From assembly GCF_023053635.1 (NCBI RefSeq), contig NC_086171.1:52555538-52619537 (forward strand): a DNA stretch of 64,000 nt, read 5' to 3'. Both the position numbers and the translations under genes were made by a program. This stretch comes from Elgaria multicarinata webbii. Taxonomy: Eukaryota > Chordata > Lepidosauria > Squamata > Anguidae. Below the pieces are notes generated by a model. The model was not told the DNA's origin, made no database searches, and saw only the letters and a list, made by a program, of their open reading frames with translations. Within the stretch, counting starts at the first letter, position 1. Each line of letters begins with the position of its first letter. Of the stretch, positions 49,091 through 60,342 are shown piece by piece.

Positions 49091-50190
49091 AGAAGGGTTT
49101 CTGAACTAATATTTTCCTTTTATTGAATTTTTTCTTAAAACACAATATGTGTATAAAACTGTGACCCTAAGACTACCTCAGGCTGTGAGGAGCTAGTTTC
49201 GTGTCTTTTTGGTCAGCATTCAGCTCTTAATTAAAATTAAACTTGGACTCCATCCCAGAATCGGACGTTTATTGTGGGTTAGAAGGGAGAGGAAAAGGGG
49301 ATAAGCAGCAGCCGCTTTCCTTTTTATACTTTAAAATCAAGGTGATTGGAGGATTATCTTCTATTTGAATATTCTGATCTTTCTCCAAGGAAGGGTAGGG
49401 TGACCATATGAAAAGGAGGACAGGGCTCCTGTATCTTTAACAGTTGCATAGAAAAGGGAATTTCTGCAGGAGTTATTTCTCACAACAGCCCTATGAGGTA
49501 GGCATAGTGCAACTGACATGTGGTCATTTGGTAAGTTTTGTGGACGGTGGTCCAGCACCCTGCTTCTTTCACGGAATTTACCCCAGCGTCCAGATATCAT
49601 TGTCCTTGAATTGTAACCCTCCTGTCCATCCGTCCCCCACTTTCATCTTTTCTCGTAAAGCAGAAAATTTGTTTACAAAAAAATTATGCAATGCCTTCTC
49701 ATTTGGAGTGCTAGGAGTACTCCGTCTGGAATAATCCAGTTTCCTTGGTCCGACTGCAACAATGTATGTGCTTTCTATGGAGTAGATAAAATACTGGATT
49801 TCTGCCACTTTCATCCATCGCTTATGAATGAAGAGGGAATTCTAATTAGCTTTTGGAGTGATTATAGGAACAACGGATGTTAGCCCCTTCAGTTTGATTA
49901 ATCTGGTGTAAAAGAGTAATAAATAATACGATTCTTCATAAATGGCATTGGAATAGTCTTTGAAAAGTTTCTGCCTGTCACCTTGCAAAAGTAAATCTTA
50001 AGGTCCAAGGAATTTTGCAAATGTAGTGTATCTAGTCCTTTTGAATCAAAAGGTTGTTTGACGTGCTCAATTCTAGGTTCATGAAATCTCCTCTGGCTGA
50101 CACCTCCATGAGGCTACTGGTGCACATGTATGCACGCATGCACACACATTTCTAAAACTTTAGAAATAAGCAGGACCCCCTATTGTTTTG
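49090..50190. other. NKIRAS1 5' region, non-coding
   Basis: No long open frame with gene-like content. 5' UTR exons of NKIRAS1 should lie between here and 50465, but I cannot place them. Confidence 0.4.
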
Positions 50191-50191
50191 G

Positions 50192-50330
50192 GGAAGGGAT
50201 GTAGCTCAGTAGTAGAGCAGATACTTTGCATGCAGATGTTTCCAGGTACAATCACTGGCATCACCATATAGTACAGGGAAAGGTTCCTGACTGCAACTCT
50301 AGAGAGCTGCTGCCAATCAGTATAGCCCAG
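50192..50330 (+). repeat. tRNA-Ala-like SINE upstream of NKIRAS1 ATG
   Basis: gggatgtagctcagtagtag, ctttgcatgcaga, ccaggtacaatcactggcat, then agagagctgctgccaatcag. It ends about 135 bases before the start codon. Confidence 0.7.
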
Positions 50331-50465
50331 TCTTCCCCAGCCTGGTGCCCTCCAGATAGTAAATCTGTTAGTAGGCTTCACTTTGTGATAGCTTTTCCAT
50401 TTTGACCTCTCATCAACATCATTTGGACAGACTCTATTTGGCCCAGTTTAACAGCGTGACAGGAG

Positions 50466-50559
50466 ATGGGGAAAGGCTTCAAAGTGGTGGTTTGTGGAAT
50501 GGCTTCCGTGGGGAAGACAGCCATTTTGGAACAAATTCTCTATGGTAATCACTGTGTCG
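50466..50559 (+). CDS. NKIRAS1: NKIRAS1 coding exon 1 (start, P-loop)
   Basis: 94 bases from ATG to the donor gtaaga. It encodes [20 protein letters not shown] and [11 protein letters not shown], with a full GxxxxGKT nucleotide-binding loop. Short, but clear by match to the family. The acceptor upstream of the ATG is not certain: several AG steps lie at 50430-50463. Confidence 0.93.
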
Positions 50560-53500
50560 GTAAGAGCTTTTCTTCTGTGTCTTCTAAAAAGAGTTACTAT
50601 AAGACTATGTTCTGTTTTATTTAATAATGAATCTAATAAATTAAAATAAATGTTTTCAGGATGTTTTAATCATGTATGCTATGTTTTAAATCAGTTTTTA
50701 ATGTGTTTTATATTACTGTTGTTCCCTACCTCGATCCAAGTGGAGAGGCGGGTAAGAAATAAATTATTATTGTTATTATTATTAAAATGATTGTGGTAGT
50801 ACCTATGAAATAGTTTATTTATTTATTTATATCCTGCCTTTCTACCAAAAAAATGCAACTCAAGGCAGCTTACAGAACCAATTAAAATTGATCAAAATAA
50901 TAAAACAACGGAATAAAGTACAAGAAAAATGTAACTGTTTTAAAAAGTCTTATTAAAAACAGCACCCAAGCCACCAGACCCACTTACAGGCTAAAGCCTT
51001 CTTAAATAAAGTGGTCTTTGCTTTATTTAGAGTTCTTTCATTGTTCATTTACATTGGGTAATGAACCAAGTTGGTTTTGCTTGTCAAGGCATATTTAGAA
51101 GTTTCAGTCATGGAAGAGAGTTTGGTTGTGCCAGATAGTTCCTAATCTTTGCTGTGTGCCATATATCTGTCAGGGAGTCTCTTTAGAATAGATGAGGAGG
51201 AAACTGTGAGAATTTTAGGACGCAATCCTATGTAGATTTTGACAGAAAAAAGTCTAAACTTGGAGTTGCAGTTTTTTTCTGGCTAAACAAGCATAGGATT
51301 GCACCTTTAGGCTCAATTTTGCCTCTCGTCTAAGCCTCCGAGCATTTGGGTTTCCTGCCTTCAGGAACAAGCCAGCTTGTGGGAAACAGGCATGGTAGAA
51401 TGAGAAAGAATAGAGCACCCTCCCTTTGGTTCTGCCATGGTAGACTTTCTCCTTCTTTTCCGTAAATGCCTGTGCTGTACTTTCACTGACCTTGGAGTGG
51501 TCTGGAGTACGTCCCCAGCCATTTCTCTTAGCCCAAGCCTTTCCTTTTCCCATATAAATGAATAGCTTAGATTCACTCCTAGTAGGAAAAAAAGTGGGTT
51601 GTATTTGAGGACACAGTTGGAGCAGGGACAAGAGCTGTACCCCTGACTTTGAGTAGCTACATTAAGGAACCGTATAGCTGTTGGAGGGAGAGGGGAGTCT
51701 TTTTACCAGGACCACAAAGAGTCCTCACACTGGGACCACAGGGTACATAGCACAATTTATTTATTATTTAAAACATTTTTGGCTGCTTGTTAATTTTAGG
51801 GTGTGTTTTTTTCCTTTTGAAAATAAATAGGTGCCGAATGCCACTCGACAATCGAAGACATTTATGTGGCTTTGGCTGAAACGGACCGAGGAGTAAAGGA
51901 ACAGTTACGTCTGTACGACACCAGGGGGTTGGACGGAGGAGAGGAGTTCCCCAAGCATTACTTCGCTGTCGCAGACGGCTTTGTGCTAATATATGCCGTG
52001 AATAGCCTGGAATCCTTCGAGAGAGTTGACTGGCTCAAAAAGGAGATAGACAAATGTAGAGACAAAAAGGAGGTAAAAGCCCCCTCCTTTTAATTCTTCA
52101 GCTGTGTTTGAAAGTTTATAATGATAACATGACAAATGAGTTTTGTTATCTAAAGTAGATTCCCCAGACTACTTAGTAAAGTGTATATGAGGGAGGGCAA
52201 TTTGTGGTTCCTCAGATATTTTGGCCTACAACTCCCATGATCCCTCACCATTGGCTATCCTGGCTGGGGCTGATGGAAGTTGTAGCCCAAACCATATGGA
52301 GGGCCATAAGTTGCTCACCCATGCTGTAGATAATACAGTTTTGCATGTGTCAGAGAATTAGGAGGATGGAGATGAGAGAAAGGGCAGTGCCTCCACTGTG
52401 GATAATCTCTCTGAAAAAGCAGTAAAGAAGTTGCGTGATTTGGGTTACATGCATGCACGATTGGACTTCTGCTTGCACAGTGAGACTTGCCCTTCCTCAC
52501 TTCTTGCCTGCATCCCCTACCCACCCCATCTGCTCTGGATTGTGGGTGCACGGGGGCTGCAGGGGGAGAACAACATCTTTCCACCAATGCATTCTTTCTG
52601 CTCTTCCCTTGCACTTTTTTTTAGTCTTTCTGTGTTTCTTATGCTTTTTGCAGAAGGTGTTCATGTACCTGCTTTCCAAAGGGTAACTGCAGAGCTGAGA
52701 GTGAAACTCTCATGTTAACAGGGCCCAGTGTGAACTACACTGTTTGAAAAGAGCTGCTGTAAAAGAGTCTGAAAATCCACTGAATCAACGGCAGCACGTT
52801 TCATTCTGGTGTTCATGCTCAGTTACCTGATTATTATTTTATGGATTTCGTTTAGCTTCCTTTGGAAAGAAAGGGGCAGGTAGAAATTACAATAAGAGTA
52901 ATACTAAGTGCAGTAATGGACAAAGAATTTAGGGGGAAATAATTTAGGCTGCAATCCTATGCACATTTACCTGGGAGTAAGTCCCATTGAACTCAGTGGG
53001 GCTTTTTTCTGAGTAGACAGGTATAGGATCACAATGTTAATGTGTTTCACTGTGGCTACTAAATCTGTTCACAGGGGAAATGGCTTCAGTGTTTGCTAAT
53101 AGAATACTGTAGCCCAGCAAGCTGGATGATATCACCTACTACAGGGCGCTGTGGATTTTCCGGCAATAAAATATATATATATATATATATATATTGAGGC
53201 CCTAATGGTCTCTTAACTAAGTGCCTCTAACAAAAAAGAAAGCACTCATATGGGGCCATTTAAAGTAAGTGTACATGCGGCTGCGATTATATGGTGTTAG
53301 CTGTTGGCTGAGCGAGTTCTTTCGTAATACATAGGGCTTGTTGGCTGTATTGATCAATGCCACGGAAGATGAGAGCCTTCCCTGTCTTTCATTGACTGCA
53401 ATGTAACGATAATACATTCTTATGTAAGGATGCACTGGGGCTGGCCTTTGTGTCTCATGAGCTTGTATAAAGAGGATGTGGGTTCCTGACATTCTGTAAA

Positions 53501-56500
53501 TGGGACCTGCTAGCAATGGGGCAGGATAGTTTATTTCATAGCATAGTTGACTTGAAAAACAGCTGGCAAGATTCCTAGAGTTGTAGGCCTGGTTTGCATG
53601 TAATGACAACCAGACCATGGGTGGAGTAGGGATTGTCTTTGAAGAGAAATCATGGTTTGTTGTTGGGTTGTGAACTCTGGGTTGTTTGTGATTAACAACC
53701 CATAGTTATACCATAGTGCAGGGTTTGCATGTAACTCCAACCCAGAGTTCAACAACAAACCATGATTCAAAGATAACCCATACTTAACCTGTTCTCTGGG
53801 TTGTTGTTATGTGCAAACCCTGTCGTAGAATTGCAGACCATTCAGTTTAATCCCGCATCTAGTCTCCCCACTTCTCCTTAGTCTATGCAATCCTAATAGA
53901 AAGAGGGGTTAGGATTTATTATGCTACATCAGACTGTAAAGAGATGGTGGTGGTGTGGGGGATCACATTTTTAAACACTTCCCCAGGGTAGAACCTACTA
54001 TTAGGCAGAATGAAGCAGGTGGCTCAGGCAACAGAACCTGGGAGTTGTGAAAGGTCAGCATATGCTGTTACTCTATTTTGTTTTGCCTGGGATGGGGAGA
54101 GGTGTGTTTGAGATTTTTTTTCCAGATGCCAAAGTAACTTGGCTGTCTTTGGGTTCTATGCACCTTGTCTTGTGGTTGTTTTGGTACTGGTAGCACCATT
54201 TGCTGCTGTGTCTCAGGCAGCAAAATACCCTGGGATGGCCCTATGTTAAAAACAATGTGCTGCTTTCTATTTGCATGAAGTTTTTCCCCTAAACATGGGA
54301 GAGCATTCAAAAGTGGGATCTACAGCCTGTAATCCAAATTAGCACATTCCATTCCTTGACTTTGTACTATTATTCCTGCCTCATTCTATTAGGTGTGTAG
54401 ACCTAACCTTGGTGAAAAAGTGTGATATAGATTTAACAGATAGTACATAGGAACAGAGGGGAGGATGGCTTGTGGATGGAAGGAAAGCTATGCATGGAAT
54501 GGCAAGTTTTTTTAAAAAGGGAACAAATCTACAGCCGGAGCGAGGAACTGGTACCATCACTCCTGGCCATTGGGCATGCAGGCTGGGGGCTGATGGGCAT
54601 TAAATTCTGAAAACTTCTTCAGTTGGATCCAATTATATTCATAGAGTAGACCCACTGAAATCAATGGGACTAACATTAGTCATGGCTAACTGAGTCCATT
54701 GATCTCAGTGGGTCTACTTTAAGTATGATTGAAACTGGAGCCAACTCTTGGAGGGACACTGGTCCTTTAATTCTGATCTACGCGGCCATGTAATTTCTCC
54801 AGAATCAGTTGCCCCTAATTTAGCTGGGGGCATATGCATGCAGAAACAGGGTGAGGAACCATACTTGCCCAAGCGTGCTAGCTATGCATGGGGTTCCTAC
54901 CACCTATACATGGCCCTGGTCAGGATGACGGCACGGACCACCTGAACTGAGCCTTCCCTGCAGTTCCCTCTTTGTGGAATGGTGGCATCGCTGGCTACCT
55001 CACCACTGTTATGCATGGGCAGCCCCTGGCTTGGGGTGGGCAGTATGATCTCTGCAGGCCCCATGTGTGCCACACCGACCCCCAGTACCTTCCCCATCGT
55101 TGTGCTGCTGAAACTTCCATTCTGTAGGACAGCAGGGGTGCAGCCTGTTGGGAGGGGGAAGCTGGAAATGAACCTCAGAAGACCCACCCCCGCCCAATGT
55201 TACCTGCCCCTGCCTTAGCTGCTGCTGCTGCACATATTTGTAAACTGGATCAGGGCGAGTGCCTGTCATGAACAGAATGTGAAAAGGAAAGACAAGGGCA
55301 AGAGGCTGTTATTAAAACATTAGCAACGCCTTTGTTTACTACTAAATTTATTTCCTAATCTGATTGTATAATCAGTTGTCATAGCAATGCTGACTGTTCA
55401 TGATCCAGCTCCCTAATTTACCAATGTGCATTGCATCGAGGAACCGGAACCTCACGACACCTATCCTGCAGGCATGTCATTAGCGGATCCATCTGGCTGC
55501 ACAGAAAAGCGCTGTGGCACTTCTCTCCTCCTGGTTCTGTCGAGGCAGAGGGGAAATCGCTTTCTCATTGATTTAGTTTTCATGAAGGCCATTTGAAAGC
55601 AGCTGAATTCAAGTCAGGTTTCTCAGGCGGCACAATAAAGAGGGAGAAGGATCACAAGGACCCCTTAAGCAGCAACCTCGGTTTCCTATGGTTCGAAATC
55701 AAAAAGCCACACCTCAAAGTCAAATTCTGCCAGTGCGTGTTGGGCCATGGAACTAGGCAAATACTGTTAAATCAGCTGCGTTTTGATAGGCACAATCGCT
55801 GTTGCGCACCCAAAATAGAGCCATGCATCCTGGTTTGGATCTAGGTTCTCTTATACCCATGGGAGCTTTGCCTGAGTGGCGCTTTGCCCAGAATGCTCCC
55901 ATGGGTGGAAAGGGGGGAGGCAATCTTTGCAGATTCCCCCCTCCCTTTATAGCCTCTACCACAGACTCTCCCTCTAGACAAGATTGGGTTTGGGGACTGC
56001 AGTGGGAGGAGGGAATCGATGAAGATCGCCTCTTGCTCCGTTCTGTCAGCCGAAATGTGCCTCTGGATCAGAAGCCTTCTCTGGGCTGGAAGGACAACTG
56101 TGGAGCCAACCACCCTGAATACTATGTATTAGATCCAGACGTAGTCATACCAATTGCAAATTCAAGGATGGGAAGGGCAATACGATAAGCAGGATGAAAG
56201 AGCAGTTCTCACAACAACCCACAAAGGATGTGAAAAGTGAACAACTCTATTACGTGGTCAGTTTGAAGCTCTTCCCAAATCCTTGGTACTTTTCTTGCCG
56301 TGAAGGAGGAGGTTGAACAAATCCGTAGCCACATCTTCTGACTGATTTTGTAAACGTGGGCAGAGGCCATATCGTAATGACGTATAAATCTCGGTGCTGA
56401 GGTGTATCATCTCTTTGGCAGAGGGCATCAAAGGGCACCATTTGTCCATCGCTCTTCAGAATGCAAGAATGACTAAGAATGCTGCAACTGCCCTCTTAGC

Positions 56501-59500
56501 ACTGCTGAGTTCTCCCCTTGTTCCATTTTTGTAGAAAAGGGGATTTTAAAAGATACTGAAATGTTGACTTTCCTGTCTTGCGTTCTGGAGTATAGGAAGT
56601 TGCAGGTACCAGGGCTTTTGTGGGGGGGAGCAGAGGCCGGGGGGGGGGGGGAGACGGGGAGGAAGAAGACCAGTTAGAACAAAAGATGTTCCCATATGTA
56701 CCTTCAGAGATCATTGAGTCTGGTACAAATGTGGGTGAGTGATTCCCGAGTGGGAGATATTTATTTATTTTATTTATTTATTTCATTTCTATACCGCCCA
56801 ATAGCCGAAGCTCTCTGGGCGGTTCACAAAAATTAAAACCATGAGAAGCATAATAAAACAACCAACAAAAGCACAACCAGGATAAAACCACACAGCAAAA
56901 ATTAATATAGGTTAAAATATGAGATTAAAACAGCAGAGTTTAAATTTAAGTTAAGTTAGGTGTTAAAATACTGAGAAAATAAAAAGGTCTTCAGCTGGCG
57001 ATGAAAGGAAAACAATGTAGGCGTCAAGCGAACCTCTCCACATTGCCTGTTCCAGGTGGGGTTGCACCCCCTCTGAAAGATCAGGTCCGTAGTTTGGGGG
57101 TACTCTTAGACCCATCTCTGTTGCTTGAGGCTCAAGTGGCTGTGGCGGCTCAGAGTGCCTTTTATCAGCTTCCGCTGCTTTGTCAACTACGGCCTCTCCT
57201 GGACATGGATAGCTTGGCCACGGTGGTACAGGCATTGGAAACCTCAAGATTGGATTACTGCAATGCGCTGTATGTGGGGCTGCCCTTAAAGCTGCTCTGG
57301 AAGCTGGATCTAGTCCAGAATGCTGCAGCTCGGCTGTTGTCTGGAGCTTCCCCTTTCCAGCATGTAAGTCCTTTGCTGAGGGAACTGCACTGGCTGCCCA
57401 TTTGCTACCGGGCCAGGTTTAAGGTTCTTGTACTTGTGTACAAAGCCCTAAACAACTTGGGACCAGGATACTGGAGAGAGTGCCTTCTCCCCTACCAACC
57501 TGCCTGGTCACTGAGGTCATCCGAGGACATGCTGCTGGTGGTTCCACATAGACCTATCCTCCGATTGGAGTCCACCAGTGGAAGAGCCTTCAGTGTGGTG
57601 GCCCCCTTCCTCTGGAATTCCCTGCCTCTGGAGGTCAGGCAGGCACCAACTTTGTATTCCTTTCAGCGCCTCCTGAAAACGTCATTGTTTCAGGAAGCCT
57701 TTCCTTAACAACCAGCCATGGTTCATTTTTCTTTTTGCTTTTTAAAAAAATCTATTTTAAGGTGTTTTATTCTGTTTTTATTTTATTTTTTCTTGTACAC
57801 CGCTCTGAAATTTTGAATGGGAAGCGGTATATAAATGTTGTAAATAAATAAATAAATGGCCAACTGAGTAAACTTAACCTTACCTAACAAGTTTCAAGTC
57901 CTACATAACATGTCTAGCAGTGAAGTTGCATGTCATGTCATAAAGAACAAACAGCCCTTTTCAGGAATGCTCTGATGCAAAGGAAGCTAGTTCAAGTGCG
58001 TTTAAATGTACACCAGCCCAAGACTGAAGAAAATAATACACTTGCTTGTCAGGTAACAGAAATGTTTAGCAGCACAACCCTCTGATTCACTTGAAGCCCT
58101 ATCTCTAATGGGGCTTAGTGCGTTTAAATCAGACTGCCAGTCATAAGCTTAAATGCATTTACCAGACAATGGGGCTGTTTAGACAACATGCTAACCCACA
58201 GTTCACCAAACAACCCACGATTTAAAATAACAACACTCAAAACACTGAGTGTGGGTTAGTGTGTTGTATGGACAGATGGGCTGATATCTGAGTAATCATG
58301 CGTCGGACAGTGCTGTAAGATGTAGATTAATTTCCAGTTATATTATGTCAACTGCAACGTCTAAGCCGGGGATGCAGAACCTCTTTCAGTTTGTAGGCTG
58401 CATTCAATTTCAGAGAGGCTCACGGGGGGGGGGGGGGAGGGGGGAGTTTGCATTCCTGGATGTAAACAAAGGCAAATGGAGTGGGACCAGAAACACCAGC
58501 CTATTGTAGCTTAATGCTCCTACTGTCAGCAACAGCCTTTAGGAGCATTTCAGCCTTTCAGAATGTGGGAAGAACTGCACAGAAGTTGGGGAACTACCAA
58601 ATGACCAGGGGTTGGGGAAAGGTGCAGACCTGAGGTTCTGCACTCTTGATCTAAGTTGTCTTTTGTAAACGATGTAGTAGTAAACTGTGTGTTGTAGCCA
58701 ATGTTTGCCTCACTTAAGTCACATTCATTTCAATGGTTCTGCCCTATGTAGGTCTATCATTGGATGCAAAACCTTATATACCGACACTAGCTTGGGTGAA
58801 CTTGGTAGTCTCCATCTTCCTAAGGAAAGGAATGTGGGCTGTTTTCTGAAAGGGGCAAAGGCGAGAGCACCTTAGATAGCTCCTTTAGAGTTTTGACTGG
58901 TTCTAACTGAAAACCAGAGTGGATTCACCGCTGCACTGACATCAGAGCCACCAGCCTCCACTGCAGATATTGTACATTTAAGAGAAAAGGAACCAACTCC
59001 TACGACAGCCTTGCCCAACCTGGGGCCCTGGGGAGGTCTTGGGTTACAGCATGAAGATGATGGGAGTTGTAATCCAACACATCTGGAGGGCACTGCGTTG
59101 GTGAAGGTTGCCTTGCAACCTTAAGACAAAAGAGGAGTTTCTGCAAAGTGGAGACAGTAAAGCAAATGGGGAAGAGGAGGGGGAAAACAGGTAAGACAGA
59201 GCCGAAGAATGCTAGTAAAAGGGAGATGTGGGCAAAGGGAGCTATGAAAAACAAGCAGAAGGGAAGGTGAAACTGAGAAAGAAGCAAAGCAGAGCGAAGA
59301 GGTTCATAGTAACCTAAAAGAGAATAAACTAATGACTTTGCCATGGAAAGACAAATAGAAAGATGTGAGCTTCAAATCAGCCAGGAGCAGCCTTAATAGC
59401 AGACTGTTTCAAACCAGAACTTTTGAGCCTCCATCCAGTGCAGAGATGAACACACATAAACCATTTGGCCACCTAACTCTGTGCTGGGTTTGGCCGTCTG

Positions 59501-60342
59501 AATAATCCTGTAGCTTGCAGCAACATCCCTACATCATGTTTTGGAGAAGAGTAAGAATGGTATTTAAGTCATTTAATGTACTTATCTGGGGGTTACTGAT
59601 TGCTGTTTACTGATGGGCTTGCGGTCGCTTGTGGTATTTTCCAAATGATGGCCGGTATGATTCAAAGAATACTTTAGCACAGTCAGCCTTAGTCTAGGGC
59701 TTAGAAAGAAAGGCTCCTTGAGACATTGGGTTAGATCCAGACTGAGTCATATTTAGAGCCAGAGCCATCAAAATAATTGGGACTTAAGTCACACTTATTT
59801 AAGTAGATTCTGCTCTAAGTCTCTAAGTCTGGATCCAACTCGTACGATTGGACAAAATGTGACATTTAAAATGCTGTCAAAGAATCAAGACACTAAGGTA
59901 GCTAGAGAGGCATTCCTTCTCCCCATTGGTTTGTTGAGCTTGACACAATCTCCTTGGAATGGTGGCAGGTCTCCAGGGTGGGGGTGGTATACCTCTCCAA
60001 TCCCTGTCCGCAAAATCCCAGGATTGGAACCTGGGGATAAACCATGTGCTTTACCTGTCAGCCTCTCCCCACTTCTCTGATGGATCGTTTCTTTCCTTTC
60101 AGGGCTCAGTTGTTGTCCTAGGCAATAAAACAGACCTCTTGGAGGAGAGGCAGGTGGAGGCTGAAGTAGCACAGCAATGGGCCAAACTTGAAAAGGTGAA
60201 GCTGTGGGAAGTGACAACGACGGACCCAAAGACACTGATGGAGCCCTTCACAGTATTGGCAAGCAAACTCTCTCAGTCCCAGAACAAATCGGCATTTCCT
60301 TTGCCCGGACGGAGGACCAAAGGCAATAATGATGATAGCTAA
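50466..60342 (+). CDS. NKIRAS1: NKIRAS1 (kappaB-Ras1), Ras-like inhibitor of NF-kappaB; 3 coding exons
   Basis: Small Ras-like protein that binds I-kappaB alpha/beta and slows their degradation in the cytoplasm. Joining 50466-50559, 51831-52072 and 60103-60342 gives 576 bases, 191 residues plus TAA (human 192, from memory). It begins [20 protein letters not shown], with the P-loop at residues 11-18. Switch II reads DTRGL where classical Ras has DTAGQ, so the catalytic Gln is replaced by Leu, as in all kappaB-Ras proteins. The base-contact motif is NKTD. The C-terminal [10 protein letters not shown] fits NKIRAS1 better than NKIRAS2, and so does the position next to RPL15. There is no CAAX box, as expected. 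All junctions are GT-AG. 5' UTR exons are not placed. Confidence 0.95.
50590..50790 (+). repeat. L2-like LINE 3' end in NKIRAS1 intron
   Basis: Ends ctacctcgatccaagtggag, aggcgggtaagaaataaatt and a TTA-rich tail. Confidence 0.5.
50812..51060 (-). repeat. LINE 3' end, antisense, in NKIRAS1 intron
   Basis: atttatttatatcctgcctt, ctcaaggcagcttacagaac, then an A-rich region and caccagacccactta. Confidence 0.5.
51222..51306. repeat. Short palindromic MITE in NKIRAS1 intron
   Basis: acgcaatcctatgtagattt at the left and aagcataggattgcacc at the right, with an inverted centre (cttggagttgcag). Confidence 0.6.
51831..52072 (+). CDS. NKIRAS1: NKIRAS1 coding exon 2 (switch regions)
   Basis: 242 bases, acceptor aaatag, donor gtaaaa. 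It encodes (G)[37 protein letters not shown] and [19 protein letters not shown]. The first part (AECHST) differs from human MEDCET, while [10 protein letters not shown] and the core are kept. The DTRGL motif is diagnostic of kappaB-Ras. Confidence 0.95.
52198..52322. repeat. ACTCCCAT-family palindromic MITE
   Basis: Nearly complete: gcaatttgtggttcctcaga, cctacaactcccatgatccc, inverse gatggaagttgtagccc and gagggccataagttgctc. Confidence 0.7.
52946..53037. repeat. Palindromic short MITE, clearest copy
   Basis: ggctgcaatcctatgcacat, gggagtaagtcccattgaac, tcagtggggcttttttctga, then gtataggatcacaa: an extended palindrome centred near 52995. Confidence 0.7.
53168..53193. repeat. (AT)n microsatellite
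   Basis: About 12 AT units. Confidence 0.9.
53588..53826. mobile_element. Hairpin MITE ('gtttgcatgtaa' ends)
   Basis: Outer ends ggtttgcatgtaatgacaac and gggttgttgttatgtgcaaa are inverses. Inner arms aatcatggtttgttgttggg (53649 on) and its inverse at about 53738-53781 pair over some 40 bases. The open frames here come from the repeat. Confidence 0.6.
54613..54745. repeat. Palindromic short repeat ('gatctcagtgggtctac')
   Basis: gttggatccaattatattca, agtagacccactgaaatcaa, inverse gatctcagtgggtctacttt and aactggagccaac. Confidence 0.55.
54746..56750. other. NKIRAS1 intron, no recognised features
   Basis: Several overlapping short frames on both strands; none matches a family I know, none has splice or start evidence. 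A poly-G/purine run lies at 56635-56665. Confidence 0.4.
56757..57039 (-). repeat. LINE 3' end, antisense
   Basis: ttatttcatttctataccgc, caatagccgaagctctctgg, then a long A-rich body and aaggtcttcagctggcgat. It runs straight into the L2 piece that follows. Same family as 62580-63215. Confidence 0.6.
57040..57858 (+). repeat. L2-clade LINE, ORF2 C-terminal part and 3' end
   Basis: Open for over 210 codons in frame with 57001: [70 protein letters not shown] and [20 protein letters not shown] are typical of the L2 ORF2 C-terminal region. It stops at 57708 and ends in gcggtatataaatgttgtaa plus TAAA units. 5'-truncated; the intact frame suggests a fairly young insertion. Confidence 0.88.
58172..58283. 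repeat. MITE, 'TTCAGACAACAC' superfamily, ~112 bases
   Basis: gggctgtttagacaacatgc and taaccca at the left; gtgggttagtgtgttgtatg and gacagatgggctg at the right, imperfect inverses. Confidence 0.55.
58423..58446. repeat. Poly-G tract
   Basis: G run of more than 14 bases followed by a second G run; could form a quadruplex. Confidence 0.85.
58878..58960. repeat. GGTGGCTCCAAT-family MITE, right half
   Basis: agctcctttagagttttgac, tggttctaactgaaaacc, then cactgacatcagagccacc. Confidence 0.5.
59008..59112. repeat. ACTCCCAT-family MITE
   Basis: cagccttgcccaacctgggg, gatgatgggagttgtaatcc, aacacatctggagggcact. Confidence 0.6.
59727..59843. repeat. Palindromic short repeat
   Basis: gttagatccagactgagtca against aagtctggatccaactc; 'aaataattgggacttaagtc' in the centre. 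Confidence 0.5.
59960..60078 (-). repeat. tRNA-type SINE, antisense, at NKIRAS1 exon 3 acceptor
   Basis: Reverse complement has gaggctgacaggtaaagcac (A-box-like) and caggttccaatcctggg (B-box). It ends about 25 bases before the acceptor AG, next to the pyrimidine tract. Confidence 0.6.
60103..60342 (+). CDS. NKIRAS1: NKIRAS1 coding exon 3 (NKxD motif, C-terminus)
   Basis: 240 bases including TAA; acceptor cctttcag. It encodes [20 protein letters not shown] through [20 protein letters not shown] and ends [20 protein letters not shown] matches the family closely. A tRNA-type SINE in antisense ends about 25 bases upstream of the acceptor. Confidence 0.96.
   Translation, partial: GSVVVLGNKTDLLEERQVEAEVAQQWAKLEKVKLWEVTTTDPKTLMEPFTVLASKLSQSQNKSAFPLPGRRTKGNNDDS

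Noticed and set aside
54897-56188. Short frames on both strands in the large NKIRAS1 intron
   Set aside because: They shadow each other on opposite strands and match nothing; NKIRAS1 is complete without them.
57001-57708. 235-codon frame as a host exon in NKIRAS1 intron
   Set aside because: It is the C-terminal part of an L2-type ORF2, followed by its typical 3' tail.
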